A stretch of 64,000 nt of DNA from an uncultured Verrucomicrobia subdivision 3 bacterium (GCA_903858275.1 CAIOIC010000093.1:1-64000), one strand, 5' to 3'. Positions 28,953 to 38,135 are shown, counted from the stretch's first letter. The notes: generated by a model not told the origin, from the sequence alone. Translations and numbers: made by a program.

Positions 28953-29390
28953 ATGAGAAAAATGATTTTTCCTCTCGCGGCCGTGCTGACGGTGCTTTTG
29001 TTCACCGGCTGCGCTGGTCCCGAACAAAAACTCGGTCGTGGCATATCGAACTCCCTGGAAATCGTCCGCTTGGGCGAATGGCGTCGCTCCATTGAACAGG
29101 CCTCCGTGTTTGATGTAGATCGGTCTGGCTATGCCACAGGCGCGATTCATGGCTTTAACCAAACCATTGCGCGGACTGGTTTGGGAATACTTGAAGTGGC
29201 GACTTTCCCTTTGCCGCCGTATGACATCAAGGGTTCGAAAGACCTTCCGGCATATCCGGTCTTTCCCGCAAGCTACAAACCCGGACGCATTTCCAATCCC
29301 ACGTTTGACACCGACACCTACTCCGGATTCACCGGCGGCGACATTGCGCCATTTATTCCCGGCAGCCGGTTCCAGATCTTCGAAAACTGA
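28953..29390 (+). CDS. Lipoprotein resembling the exosortase-associated family TIGR04073
   Basis: The 145-residue lipoprotein has a lipobox LLFTGC with the lipidated Cys at residue 20. The mature part begins EQKLGRGISNSLEIVRLGEWRRSIEQ and contains ATGAIHGFNQTIARTGLGILEVATFPLP. This arrangement (GRG-x-x-N-x-x-E near the N-terminus and a G-x-x-x-G-x-x-R-T-x-x-G helix) fits my memory of TIGR04073, a family seen in Verrucomicrobiota and relatives. No exosortase gene is in the window, so a link to that pathway is not shown here. Confidence 0.6.
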   Translation: MRKMIFPLAAVLTVLLFTGCAGPEQKLGRGISNSLEIVRLGEWRRSIEQASVFDVDRSGYATGAIHGFNQTIARTGLGILEVATFPLPPYDIKGSKDLPAYPVFPASYKPGRISNPTFDTDTYSGFTGGDIAPFIPGSRFQIFEN

Positions 29391-29406
29391 AAATGTTTTT
29401 CCCGCA

Positions 29407-29436
29407 ACGCGCCAACTTGGGTTGGCGCGTTTTTTA
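29407..29436 (+). terminator. Rho-independent terminator after the lipoprotein gene
   Basis: A perfect 10-bp stem ACGCGCCAAC/GTTGGCGCGT with a TTGG loop is followed by a run of T, 16 bp after the stop codon. Confidence 0.92.
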
Positions 29437-29503
29437 TTTCCCGCGCATGAATATAAATCTTTTTCGTGTGTTTCGCGGCTTTCGCGGTTAAAAATATTCC
29501 GCC

Positions 29504-30376
29504 ATGCGCCTTGAAAAAAAATCGCCCTGCAAGGTCAACCTCATCCTGAACATCCTGGGTAGGCGGCCCGACGGCTTTCACGAACTGGAAACCGTCATGC
29601 AACCGGTAAATATCTGCGATGAGATGACCTTCGAGCGCGCCGGCACCAGCCTACAACTGACTTGTAGCCATCCCGAACTCCCGACGGACGCAAAAAATCT
29701 CGTCCACCGCGCCGCGACCGCATTTCTCGCCGCCGCTAAAATCTCCGACGGCGTCAAAATCCATCTCAAAAAAAACCTGCCGCTGGCGGGCGGCATCGGC
29801 GGCGGCAGCGCCAATGCGGCGGTGACTTTCTCTGCGCTCAACGAATTATTCGGCTCGCCGCTGCCGCTGGGAAAACTGCACGAACTGGCCGCTGCACTTG
29901 GCTCCGACGTCCCGTTTTTTCTCTATGACAAACCGGCGCTCGCCACCGGACGCGGCGAAAAAATACAGACGCTGGAAGACTTTTCCGCGCTCAAGGGAAA
30001 GGCATTCTTCCTCGTCCATCCCGGCTTCGGCATCTCCACGCCTTGGTCATATCAAAACCTCGCGCGTTTTCCCGAGGCGTTGAACGGCCAGGCTGGCCGG
30101 GCGCAGAAGCTGGTTTCGCTCTTGCAGGCCGGTGATTTGACTGCGGCGTCGGCGGAGATTTACAATTCGCTGGAAGCGCCGGCTTTCGACAAATTCCCCG
30201 TGCTGGAACTCTACAAAGAATTTCTCCGCGAGAACGGCGCGCTGATGGCGCACATGTCCGGCAGCGGGTCGACCACCTTTGCCATCGCAGAAAACCTCGA
30301 CGACGCCGACGCACTGGCAGAAAAATTCAAATCGCAGTTTGGCGACAGAAGCTGGACGGCAACAGTGGCTATTTGA
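29504..30376 (+). CDS. ispE: 4-diphosphocytidyl-2-C-methyl-D-erythritol kinase
   Basis: IspE phosphorylates CDP-methylerythritol in the non-mevalonate isoprenoid pathway. It is a GHMP-family kinase of 290 residues. The start SPCKVNLILNILGRRPDGFHEL holds the Lys and His of the substrate site, and PLAGGIGGGSANAA is the ATP-binding glycine loop followed by the catalytic Asp in LGSDVPFFL. MAHMSGSGSTTFAI is the C-terminal glycine motif. Its last 8 bp overlap the 3' end of the converging murJ. A squalene/phytoene synthase gene 3 kb away would use its products. Confidence 0.95.
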   Translation: MRLEKKSPCKVNLILNILGRRPDGFHELETVMQPVNICDEMTFERAGTSLQLTCSHPELPTDAKNLVHRAATAFLAAAKISDGVKIHLKKNLPLAGGIGGGSANAAVTFSALNELFGSPLPLGKLHELAAALGSDVPFFLYDKPALATGRGEKIQTLEDFSALKGKAFFLVHPGFGISTPWSYQNLARFPEALNGQAGRAQKLVSLLQAGDLTAASAEIYNSLEAPAFDKFPVLELYKEFLRENGALMAHMSGSGSTTFAIAENLDDADALAEKFKSQFGDRSWTATVAI

Positions 30377-31967
30377 AGCGTCGAAACTTCGCCAAAGCGA
30401 AGTCCGTCAATTCTTTCGCCGCCGGGATTTTGCAGAAAATTGAGATGAGCCAGTAAATGCCGCCCGCGATTCCCGCCGGAACAAATACCGCTCCGAGTTT
30501 CAGCGCCAGCGTAGCGTGGCCGAGATTTTGCTCCCATATTTTCCAACCGCCCCAGGCTAGTCCGCCAGCCAGCAGCGCCGCCAGTGTGATGGGCCAGAGC
30601 GTTCCACGCAACGATTCCATTTCCAGTTTCCCGAGTTTCTTCCGCAGCGCAAATATCAGCAGTCCGGCATTCAGCGCCGAGGTAAAAGTGTTGGCGATGC
30701 CGGGGCCGCCTTCGCCCAGCGGAAAAATCAGCGCGCTGCCCGCGAGAAAATTGATGACAAGACAAACGAGGCTGATTTTCATCGGCGTCTTGGTGTCGCC
30801 GAGCGCGTAAAAGGCGCGCGCCAGGATGTTCACCGTGGAAAACATCACGAGCCCCGGCGCCAGGCACATCAGCGCGTAGCTTACGCGGGCCGTGGAGCTG
30901 ACGGAGAAAGCTCCGCGCTCGAACAGCAGCCGCACGATCGGCTCGGCCAGCGCCACCAGCAGCACGCCGGCGACGGCGTTCATAAAAATCAGCGTGCCGA
31001 GGCCATGCCGCAGCGTGGCGCGGAACTCGGGATAGTTTTTTTCCGCCGCCAGACCGGATAGCGTTGGCAGCAGATACGTCGCCAGCGAAATGCCGAACAC
31101 GCCCTGCGGCAGTTCCATCAGCCGCACCGCGCCGTTGAACGACGACACGATGCCCGTGCCGGCATACAGTGCGACGAGTTGGACGAGCGCGACGTTGATT
31201 TGGAACGCCGCCACGCCAATGGTGCCGGGAATCATCTGGCGCACAACGCGCTGCACCGTCGGGTTGCCCCACGGCGACACCCAGCGATAGCGGAAGCCGT
31301 CGCGCCAGAGTGTCGGCATTTGAAACGCCGCCTGCGCCACGCCCGCAACGAGCACGCCATAGGCGAGCGCGAAGATCTGCGTGGGCAATTTTTTATCTCC
31401 CGGCAAATCCACGCCAAAACGCGGCGCGAGCCAGAAAACCGACGCGATCATGATGATGTTCAGCATCGTCGCACCCATCGCGGGGATGAAGAAATGGCCG
31501 CGCGCATTGAGTATTCCCATCATCGCCGCCGTGAGGCAAACGAGCAGCATGTAGGGAAACATCACGCGCAGCAGTTCGAGCATCAGTGTGGTTTTTTCGC
31601 TGAATTCATGCGCCGCCAGCGCGATGGAAATGCCCGCCATCACCAGCGCAACAATGACGCTGGCGGAAACAATGAGGCCGGAGATGACGGCGTTGGCCGC
31701 GCGCCACATTTCAGTTTCGCCGTGCAACTTTTCCTTTTCCTTAAAGACGGGAATGAACGCTGCCGTGAGCGCGCCTTCGCCAAGCAGCCGGCGGAAAAGA
31801 TTCGGGATGGTGAACGCGTATTGGAAGGCGTCGTTGACCCAGCCGGTGCCCATGAAGCCGTAATAGACCATCTCGCGCACCATGCCGAGCACGCGGCTGG
31901 TCATGGTCGCGCCGGCCATCGCGCCGGAGGCTTTCAACATCTTTGACACCGGCGGATTTTCACGCAT
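30369..31967 (-). CDS. murJ: MurJ-type lipid II flippase (MviN family)
   Basis: MurJ flips lipid II across the inner membrane for peptidoglycan synthesis. It has 532 residues and about fourteen helices. The N-terminus SRVLGMVREMVYYGFMGTGWVNDAFQYAFTIPNLFRRLLGEGALTAAFIPVF contains the Arg and Asp residues typical of the substrate cavity. ARAFYALGDTKTPMKISLVCLVINF is another family hallmark. The gene converges with ispE (8-bp overlap). Confidence 0.95.
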   Translation of the reverse strand: MRENPPVSKMLKASGAMAGATMTSRVLGMVREMVYYGFMGTGWVNDAFQYAFTIPNLFRRLLGEGALTAAFIPVFKEKEKLHGETEMWRAANAVISGLIVSASVIVALVMAGISIALAAHEFSEKTTLMLELLRVMFPYMLLVCLTAAMMGILNARGHFFIPAMGATMLNIIMIASVFWLAPRFGVDLPGDKKLPTQIFALAYGVLVAGVAQAAFQMPTLWRDGFRYRWVSPWGNPTVQRVVRQMIPGTIGVAAFQINVALVQLVALYAGTGIVSSFNGAVRLMELPQGVFGISLATYLLPTLSGLAAEKNYPEFRATLRHGLGTLIFMNAVAGVLLVALAEPIVRLLFERGAFSVSSTARVSYALMCLAPGLVMFSTVNILARAFYALGDTKTPMKISLVCLVINFLAGSALIFPLGEGGPGIANTFTSALNAGLLIFALRKKLGKLEMESLRGTLWPITLAALLAGGLAWGGWKIWEQNLGHATLALKLGAVFVPAGIAGGIYWLISIFCKIPAAKELTDFALAKFRRFK

Positions 31968-32000
31968 AGACGCGAAGACGCAAAGTTAAATTGTATATTC

Positions 32001-32072
32001 GGTGGGGCAAGCATCCCCGCGAGCCGCTACGTCTTTTGGTTTAAGCTGGCTCGCGAGGACGCTCGCCCCACC
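32001..32072 (+). repeat. Palindromic repeat A, full copy upstream of tyrS
   Basis: Left arm GGTGGGGCAAGCATCCCC and right arm ending GACGCTCGCCCCACC are inverted repeats around a 20-bp spacer. It is the only full copy outside a gene, in the gap between the murJ and tyrS starts. The left arm has drifted at two positions. Confidence 0.88.
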
Positions 32073-32121
32073 AGCGCAATTGGAAATTGGCAATTGGAAA
32101 CCGGCAATCTATCCTGTCGGC

Positions 32122-33399
32122 GTGAGCATTTTGGAAGAATTAACCTGGCGCGGCCTGATTGCCGATTGCACCGACACGGCGGAATTGACCAAGCGCCTGG
32201 CGCAGCCCATCACGCTTTATTGCGGTTTCGACCCGACGGCAGATTCGTTACACGTCGGCAATCTCGTGCCGCTGCTCGCGTTGCGGCGGTTTCAATTGTT
32301 TGGTCACCATCCGATTGCCGTGGCCGGCGGCGCGACGGGTTCCATCGGCGATCCCAGCGGCAAGACCGCTGAACGCCAGTTGCTGACGAAGGAGATTCTC
32401 GACCGGAATATCGCCAGCGTGAAGGTGCAACTCGCCAAGCTGCTCGATTTTGAAACAAAGCAAAGCCCCGCCCAGCTTATGGACAATGCCAGTTGGACGA
32501 CGAAGATTTCGTTTCTCGATTTTCTGCGCGACATTGGGAAACATTTTTCGGTCAATCAAATGGTCGCCAAGGAATCCGTCCGCGCCCGGATGGAGGACCG
32601 CGAAGTGGGCATAAGCTACACCGAGTTCAGCTATATGCTGCTGCAGGCGTTTGATTTCATGGCGCTGTGCCGGGATGCGAATTGCGAGTTGCAGATCGGC
32701 GGCAGCGACCAGTGGGGCAACATCACCGCCGGCATCGAACTTACGCGCAAGAAGCTCTGCAAACATGTCTTCGGTCTCACGCTGCCGCTCATCACCAATG
32801 CGGACGGCTCGAAGTTCGGCAAAAGCGTCGCCGGAGCCATCTGGCTCGATCCCCAGCGCACGAGCGTCTATAAATTTTACCAATTCTGGATCAATGTGGA
32901 TGACCGCGACGTCATCCGTTATCTGAAATACTTCACGTTCCTGTCGCAGGCGGAAATCGAGTCGCTCGAAAAACAGCACACAGAAAACCCCGGCGGTCGC
33001 GTCTCACACAAGGCACTGGCAAAAGCGGTGACAGATTTGATCCACGGCGCATGCGCAACACAGGAAGCAGTCCGCGCGAGCGAGATTTTGTTCGGCGGCG
33101 AACTCAAAGACATCGCCGAAAGCACATTCAACGAAATCATCGGGGAAGTGCCGACCAAGGAAACAGAAAATGCCAAGCTCGACGGAGCAGGGATTCCGCT
33201 GGTGGAACTTTTGGTTCATGCCGGTTTATCCCAATCAAAGGGACAGGCACGGAAAGATATCGAAGGCGGGGGCGTGAATGTCAACAACCTCCGCGAAGCC
33301 AGCGCCGCGCGCGCGGTCACGTCCGCTGATTTGCTTTTCGGCAAGCATCTGTTGTTGCGCAAAGGCAAAAAAAATTACGTCGTGGTAACGGCGAAATAA
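32122..33399 (+). CDS. tyrS: Tyrosyl-tRNA synthetase
   Basis: TyrS charges tRNA-Tyr. I chose the GTG at 32122 (425 residues, usual about 420); the frame upstream only translates repeat A. The class I catalytic core has YCGFDPTADSLHVGNLVPLLAL with the HIGH-like HVGN (44-47), the substrate motif GGSDQWGNITAGIEL, and the KMSKS-like segment GSKFGKS. A C-terminal S4 RNA-binding domain (VELLVHAGLSQSKGQARKDIEGGGV) is complete. Confidence 0.96.
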   Translation: MSILEELTWRGLIADCTDTAELTKRLAQPITLYCGFDPTADSLHVGNLVPLLALRRFQLFGHHPIAVAGGATGSIGDPSGKTAERQLLTKEILDRNIASVKVQLAKLLDFETKQSPAQLMDNASWTTKISFLDFLRDIGKHFSVNQMVAKESVRARMEDREVGISYTEFSYMLLQAFDFMALCRDANCELQIGGSDQWGNITAGIELTRKKLCKHVFGLTLPLITNADGSKFGKSVAGAIWLDPQRTSVYKFYQFWINVDDRDVIRYLKYFTFLSQAEIESLEKQHTENPGGRVSHKALAKAVTDLIHGACATQEAVRASEILFGGELKDIAESTFNEIIGEVPTKETENAKLDGAGIPLVELLVHAGLSQSKGQARKDIEGGGVNVNNLREASAARAVTSADLLFGKHLLLRKGKKNYVVVTAK

Positions 33400-33471
33400 T
33401 TTTTCAACTAACGGACGAGGCTGGATTTCTCCGTCAGCATTGGCGATAGTTTGCGCGTGGCCGGATTGCGC

Positions 33472-34572
33472 ATGAACCACCCCGAATTGCTCACCCGCCT
33501 GCTTTCGCAGGTATCGCGGTCGTTTTATCTGACGCTGCGTGTGCTGCCGCGCGCCATCCGCCCACAAATCGGCCTTGCCTACCTGCTGGCCCGCACAACC
33601 GACACCATTGCGGACACGGAAATCCTGCCGGTGGCGCAGCGGCTTGAGGCGCTGCAAAAATTTCGTGATCGGATTATTGGTCAAAGATCCGCACCACTGG
33701 ATTTCGGCTCCTTGGCGGAGCAGCAGGGTTTACCGGCGGAAAAGATGTTGTTGGAACGAACCGAGGAAAGCCTCGCGCTGCTGCCATCGCTGTCGCCGGA
33801 GGATTTGAAATGGGTGCGCGAAGTTCTCGTGACCATTACCAGCGGGCAGGAACTGGATTTGCGGCGGTTTAGTCGGTGGGGTGAGACTCCCGGCGAGCCG
33901 GTGCTTGCGCAGGGCCACCATTCTGACTCGGCACGCGAGGACGCTCGCCCCACCAATCAAATCATCGCGTTGCAAACGGCGGCGGAATTGGACGATTACA
34001 CTTATCGCGTGGCCGGCTGCGTCGGCGAATTTTGGACGAAGATATGCCGGGCGCATCTGTTTCCCGCCGCAAAGCTGGACGATGCCCGATTCCTCGCGGA
34101 CGGTATCCGCTTCGGGAAAGGGCTCCAGCTGGTGAATATTTTGCGCGATTTGCCGGCCGATTTGAAAAACGGCCGCTGCTATCTGCCGCGGGAACAAATG
34201 ACGGCGACCGGCTTGACGGCGGAAAATCTTTTCCGGCCTGAAAATGAATCGAAGTTCCTTACCCTGTTCCATGAGCACCTGGGTCTGGCGGAGGCGCATC
34301 TGGCGGCGGGCTGGCGTTACACGAACACTTTGCCCTTCAGCCAATTCCGCGTGCGTCTAGCCTGTGCCTGGCCCGTTTTGATCGGTATCCGGACGCTGGA
34401 AAAACTGCGCGCGGCCGATGTTGCCGGGTTGCGGCAGCGGGTAAAAATCACGCGCGGCGAGGTGCGCGGGATATTGTTGCGTTCCACGCTGGCATGCTGG
34501 CTGCCGCCCCTGTGGCAGAAATTGTATTCCCCCCGCGCAAAAGCAGTTGCTTCCGAGAACAATTTGGCGTAA
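33472..34572 (+). CDS. Squalene/phytoene synthase family protein
   Basis: This family condenses two prenyl diphosphates head to head (squalene, phytoene or hopanoid precursors). It has 366 residues from the ATG at 33472; TTG and GTG codons lie slightly upstream. Both metal-binding Asp motifs are present: ARTTDTIADTE and NILRDLPADLKNGRCYLP. SRSFYLTLRVLP at the N-terminus and YRVAGCVGEFWTK mid-protein fit squalene-synthase-like members. Palindromic repeat A is inserted in frame between LDLRRF and IIALQTAAELDDYT. The exact product cannot be told. Confidence 0.88.
   Translation: MNHPELLTRLLSQVSRSFYLTLRVLPRAIRPQIGLAYLLARTTDTIADTEILPVAQRLEALQKFRDRIIGQRSAPLDFGSLAEQQGLPAEKMLLERTEESLALLPSLSPEDLKWVREVLVTITSGQELDLRRFSRWGETPGEPVLAQGHHSDSAREDARPTNQIIALQTAAELDDYTYRVAGCVGEFWTKICRAHLFPAAKLDDARFLADGIRFGKGLQLVNILRDLPADLKNGRCYLPREQMTATGLTAENLFRPENESKFLTLFHEHLGLAEAHLAAGWRYTNTLPFSQFRVRLACAWPVLIGIRTLEKLRAADVAGLRQRVKITRGEVRGILLRSTLACWLPPLWQKLYSPRAKAVASENNLA
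33875..33954 (+). repeat. Palindromic repeat A, full copy inside the squalene/phytoene synthase gene
   Basis: The arms GGTGGGGTGAGACTCCC and GACGCTCGCCCCACC are diverged inverted repeats 80 bp end to end. The right arm reads AREDARPT as in mutS, but the left arm reads WGETPGEP, a different frame from the mutS left arm, because the spacer length differs. Confidence 0.85.
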
Positions 34573-34580
34573 AAGGCGTC

Positions 34581-35495
34581 ATGCAAGTTCCCAAAATTTC
34601 CCTTCTGATTTGCGTTTTGGCTCTGGGTGCCTCCATGGCGATTCGCGCTGCCGACACTCCGGCCCAAGCCGCCGCGCGCGCAGCGCTCGAAGCAAAATTA
34701 AAAGAGTTGAATGAGCAAACCCCACCGGCGGACACCGCAGTAGACGCGCCTGTTGTCAAAAAAACAGCCCTCGAAGCCGCCAAGCCGGCGACCAAAGTTA
34801 AAACTACGCCTGCGCCGGTAAAAAATGATGTCGCTCTGAAACCCGTTGCCTCGGAATCCGTCCAAGCCAAAGCCGCCGCCGACAAAAAAGCGAAGCAGGC
34901 TACCGCTGATGCGAAAGCCAGGCAAGATGCCGAGAAAGCTGCGGCGGAGTTGAAGGCGAAGAAAGAAACTCAAGCCGCTGCTGAAGCCAAAGCTGCCGAT
35001 GACAAAAAGGCGAAACAGGCTGCTGCTGATGCGAAGGCCAAGCAAGACGCCGCAAAAGCTGCGGCAGATTTAAAAGCCAAGAAAGAAGCGGCGGATGCCA
35101 AGGCCAAAGCGGATGCGACAAAAGCTGTTGCCGATGCGAAGGCGAAGAAAGAAGCTCAAGCCGCTGCTGAAGCCAAAGCTGCCGCTGACAAAAAGGCGAA
35201 ACAGGCTGCTGCTGATGCGAAGGCCAAGCAAGACGCCGCAAAAGCTGCGGCAGATTTAAAAGCCAAGAAAGAAGCTCAGGCGGCGGCGGAAGCCAAAGCC
35301 GCAGCCGCGAAAAAAGCCAGCGAAGCGTATTATCCCGGCAAAGACCTTGGCCTGAAGAAAATTGATGCGCCAGCATTGCCCATCACTACCTCGAAAGGTG
35401 AACGGCTTCAAGCCCTGCTGGAGAAATACAAGGCTGATAAACTGTCGCCCGAAGATTACCACAAACAGCGGTCGGTCATTCTGGCGGAACCCTGA
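34581..35495 (+). CDS. Secreted Ala/Lys-rich coiled-coil repeat protein
   Basis: The 304-residue protein has a signal peptide (ISLLICVLALGASMAIRA, cut before ADT), then about 200 residues of AAAEAKAAADKKAKQAA-type repeats predicted to be a long charged helix like the TolA shaft. A short C-terminal domain follows (LQALLEKYKADKLSPEDYHKQRSVIL), resembling the small SHOCT-like helical pairs seen at protein C-termini. I chose the ATG at 34581; the frame continues upstream over the end of the preceding gene. Function unknown; a periplasmic spacer is likely. A terminator follows. Confidence 0.72.
   Translation: MQVPKISLLICVLALGASMAIRAADTPAQAAARAALEAKLKELNEQTPPADTAVDAPVVKKTALEAAKPATKVKTTPAPVKNDVALKPVASESVQAKAAADKKAKQATADAKARQDAEKAAAELKAKKETQAAAEAKAADDKKAKQAAADAKAKQDAAKAAADLKAKKEAADAKAKADATKAVADAKAKKEAQAAAEAKAAADKKAKQAAADAKAKQDAAKAAADLKAKKEAQAAAEAKAAAAKKASEAYYPGKDLGLKKIDAPALPITTSKGERLQALLEKYKADKLSPEDYHKQRSVILAEP
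34952..35275 (+). repeat. Near-identical 138-bp direct repeats, 186 bp apart, in the coiled-coil gene
   Basis: The stretch 34952-35089 recurs at 35138-35275 with only two differences noticed. The offset of 186 bp is a multiple of three, so unequal crossing-over would add or remove 62 residues without shifting the frame. Confidence 0.85.
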
Positions 35496-35512
35496 CAATC
35501 GATTTTTTACCC

Positions 35513-35543
35513 ACCCGCCGGAGATAATCCGGCGGGTTTTTTG
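35513..35543 (+). terminator. Rho-independent terminator after the coiled-coil gene
   Basis: A perfect 10-bp stem ACCCGCCGGA/TCCGGCGGGT with a GATAA loop is followed by six or more T, 18 bp after the stop. Confidence 0.93.
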
Positions 35544-35591
35544 TTTTCCCGTTCTTGAACTTTAAACGCCGGGCCTTAAACTGCCCGCGCC

Positions 35592-36890
35592 ATGCATCAA
35601 TTTCGTTACCTCGGAAACAACCTGTTCTGTGAAGGCGTGAGCGTTGATTCGCTTGCCAAGAAATTTGGCACGCCGCTCTATGTCTATTCGCAGGCGACGC
35701 TGGAAGATCATTTTCAGAAGCTTGACCGCGCGCTCGCGCCGCTGGATCACCTGGTTTGCTTCGCGATGAAGGCGAACTCGAATCTTTCCGTGATGCGCAC
35801 GCTGGCTAATCTCGGCAGCGGTTTTGACGTGGTGAGCGCGGGCGAATTGCAGCGCGTCATCGCCGCAGGTGGCGACCCAAAGAAATGCGTTTTTGCCGGC
35901 GTGGCAAAGTCGGAGGCGGAGATTGAATTCGCGCTGCGGAAGGGAATTTATTCCTTCAACTGCGAGAGTGAGCCGGAAATCCTTCGCATCAACAAGGTCG
36001 CGGCGCGCCTGAAAAAGCGCGCCCCCATTGCCGTGCGCATCAATCCGAACATCGCGGCTAAGACACATTCCAAAATCACGACGGGCACCTACGAAAACAA
36101 ATTCGGCATCCAATTCGAACACGTTGAGGCGATTTACGCCTGCGCCAGCAAATTGAGCAACATCTGGCTGCGTGGCGTGCAGATGCACATCGGCTCGCAG
36201 TTGACAGACGTGACGCCTTACGATTTGGCGGTGAAAAAAGTCCTGCCGCTCGTCCGCAAGCTGGCGGAGAAATATGAGCTGGAATTTTTTAGCCCCGGCG
36301 GCGGTCTCGGCATCATCTACAATCCGGCGCTCGCGAGCGGTTCATCCGCGTGGTGGAAATCTTCCGCTGCGAAGGACATTTTAACGCCGACAACCTACGC
36401 GGAAAAATTGCTGCCGCTGCTAAAACCGCTCGGTTTGAAAATTCTCATCGAGCCGGGACGCTTCATTGTGGGCAATGCTGGTGCGCTCGTCACCCAGGTG
36501 GAATACGTCAAGCGCACGGGCAAAAAGAATTTCGTCATCGTGGACGCGGCGATGAACGACCTCATCCGTCCGGCGTTTTATGATTCGTTTCACGAAATCG
36601 TGCCGCTCGTCAAAAAAGGCGGCGCGACGATTTCCTCGGATGTCGTCGGTGGCATTTGCGAATCCAGCGATTATTTCTCTAAAAACCGCCCGCTGGCGAA
36701 AGTCGGCGAAGGCGACCGGCTGGCGCTGTTGAGCGCCGGCGCCTACGGCTCCGTGATGTCAAACAACTACAACTCGCGCCCGCTGGCGGCGGAGGTTTTG
36801 GTAAATGGCAAAAGATTCGCCGTCGTCCGCGAACGACAAAAAGTAAAAGATATATGGGCGGGCGAAAAAGTTGTGCCATGGCTGAAGTAA
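35592..36890 (+). CDS. lysA: Diaminopimelate decarboxylase
   Basis: LysA makes lysine from meso-diaminopimelate using pyridoxal phosphate. It has 432 residues. The PLP lysine is in CFAMKANSN (Lys60). HIGSQ, the glycine loop SPGGGLGI, EPGRFIVGNAG and the active-site Cys in GICESSDYF are all in place. AYGSVMSNNYNSRP closes the active site. The FIST-domain gene follows after 4 bp, suggesting co-transcription. Confidence 0.96.
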   Translation: MHQFRYLGNNLFCEGVSVDSLAKKFGTPLYVYSQATLEDHFQKLDRALAPLDHLVCFAMKANSNLSVMRTLANLGSGFDVVSAGELQRVIAAGGDPKKCVFAGVAKSEAEIEFALRKGIYSFNCESEPEILRINKVAARLKKRAPIAVRINPNIAAKTHSKITTGTYENKFGIQFEHVEAIYACASKLSNIWLRGVQMHIGSQLTDVTPYDLAVKKVLPLVRKLAEKYELEFFSPGGGLGIIYNPALASGSSAWWKSSAAKDILTPTTYAEKLLPLLKPLGLKILIEPGRFIVGNAGALVTQVEYVKRTGKKNFVIVDAAMNDLIRPAFYDSFHEIVPLVKKGGATISSDVVGGICESSDYFSKNRPLAKVGEGDRLALLSAGAYGSVMSNNYNSRPLAAEVLVNGKRFAVVRERQKVKDIWAGEKVVPWLK

Positions 36891-36894
36891 GATT

Positions 36895-38088
36895 GTGAGC
36901 AAAGAAACTTCCATAGCTGCCTATTGGTCGGACGGTATGAACGAAGCCGGCCTCGCGGACTGGGCTCGTCGTTTGCGGGCGCGTCTCCCCGCGAAAACCG
37001 TTTCGCTTGGCCTCGTTTTCATGTCGCCGGAATTTTTTACGCATGCGGAAACGGTTTTGGAAATTCTCCGGCTGCACGCGCAAATTCCGTTGCTGGCTGG
37101 CTGCTCCGGCGGCGGCCTCGTGGCCAACGCGGAGGAACTTGAAAGCCCCAACGGCCTCGTGCTGGCGCTGTATTCGCTGCCCGGCGCTACGTTGAAAGGC
37201 TTCCGTTTCACGCAGGAACAAGTCGAGGCCGCTGACGGCGAAAAATATTGGCCGGTTGAAACCGGGTTGGCCCCGGACAAGGTGAACGGCTGGCTGGCCT
37301 TCGTTGACCCGTTCCATCTCGACGGTGAAAAATGGCTGCGGTCATGGAATCAAAATTATTCCGGGGTGCCGGTCTATGGCGGTCTGGCCAGCGGCAATTT
37401 CCCCGAGCCGCATGCACAGGTTTATCTCAACGGCGAGGTGTTCGAGGACGGCGGCGTGGCGATCGCGGTAGGTGGTGATGTGGCGCTGGCCGGCGTGATT
37501 TCGCAGGGCTGCACGCCCATTGGCGAAGCCTGGACGCTGACGCGCGTGGAGCAAAATCTCATCCGCAACATCGCCAACCGGCCGGCCTACACGGTGCTCA
37601 CCGAAACCGTGCAAAGCCTGCCGGCGGAAGAACAGCGCAAGGTGCAGGGCAATCTCCACATCGGCCTCGTCGTGAACGAATACCTCGAGGATTTTCATCG
37701 CGGCGATTTTCTCGTGCGCAATCTGCTGGGTGGCGACCCGAATTCCGGCGTGCTCGCCGTCGGCGCGCTGCCGCGCATGGGCCAGACGATTCAATTTCAG
37801 CGTCGCGATGCCGCCGCCGCCTCGGAGGACTTGAACGAATTGCTGGCGCGCGAAAAAACGCGGCTGGCAGGCACGGAAATCTACGGCGGCTGTCTGTTTT
37901 GCTGCAATGGCCGCGGAAAAAATTTGTTCGGCCGACCGAGCCACGATGCCGAACTCGTGCAGGCGCATTTCGGCCCGACGGGCATCGCCGGATTTTTCTG
38001 CAATGGCGAGATCGGCCCCATCGGCGACAAGAATTTTCTCCACGGTTTCACCGCCTCGCTGGCGCTCTTTGTGAAGAAGTCGGCGTAA
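36895..38088 (+). CDS. FIST N/C-domain sensory protein
   Basis: FIST proteins are predicted small-ligand sensors, often linked to signalling chains. The 397-residue protein starts with GTG at 36895, 4 bp after lysA. The FIST_N half shows LGLVFMSPEF, AQIPLLAGCSGGGLVAN and VYGGLASGNFPEPHAQVYLNGE. The FIST_C half ends GGCLFCCNGRGKNLFG and AGFFCNGEIGPIGDKNFLHGFTASLALF, both characteristic. The position after lysA is consistent with the view that FIST may bind amino acids, but this is inference. Confidence 0.85.
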   Translation: MSKETSIAAYWSDGMNEAGLADWARRLRARLPAKTVSLGLVFMSPEFFTHAETVLEILRLHAQIPLLAGCSGGGLVANAEELESPNGLVLALYSLPGATLKGFRFTQEQVEAADGEKYWPVETGLAPDKVNGWLAFVDPFHLDGEKWLRSWNQNYSGVPVYGGLASGNFPEPHAQVYLNGEVFEDGGVAIAVGGDVALAGVISQGCTPIGEAWTLTRVEQNLIRNIANRPAYTVLTETVQSLPAEEQRKVQGNLHIGLVVNEYLEDFHRGDFLVRNLLGGDPNSGVLAVGALPRMGQTIQFQRRDAAAASEDLNELLAREKTRLAGTEIYGGCLFCCNGRGKNLFGRPSHDAELVQAHFGPTGIAGFFCNGEIGPIGDKNFLHGFTASLALFVKKSA

Positions 38089-38135
38089 TTCGCCATTGCT
38101 TTTAAGCGCCAAGCCGCCATCCTCCATTAACATTT

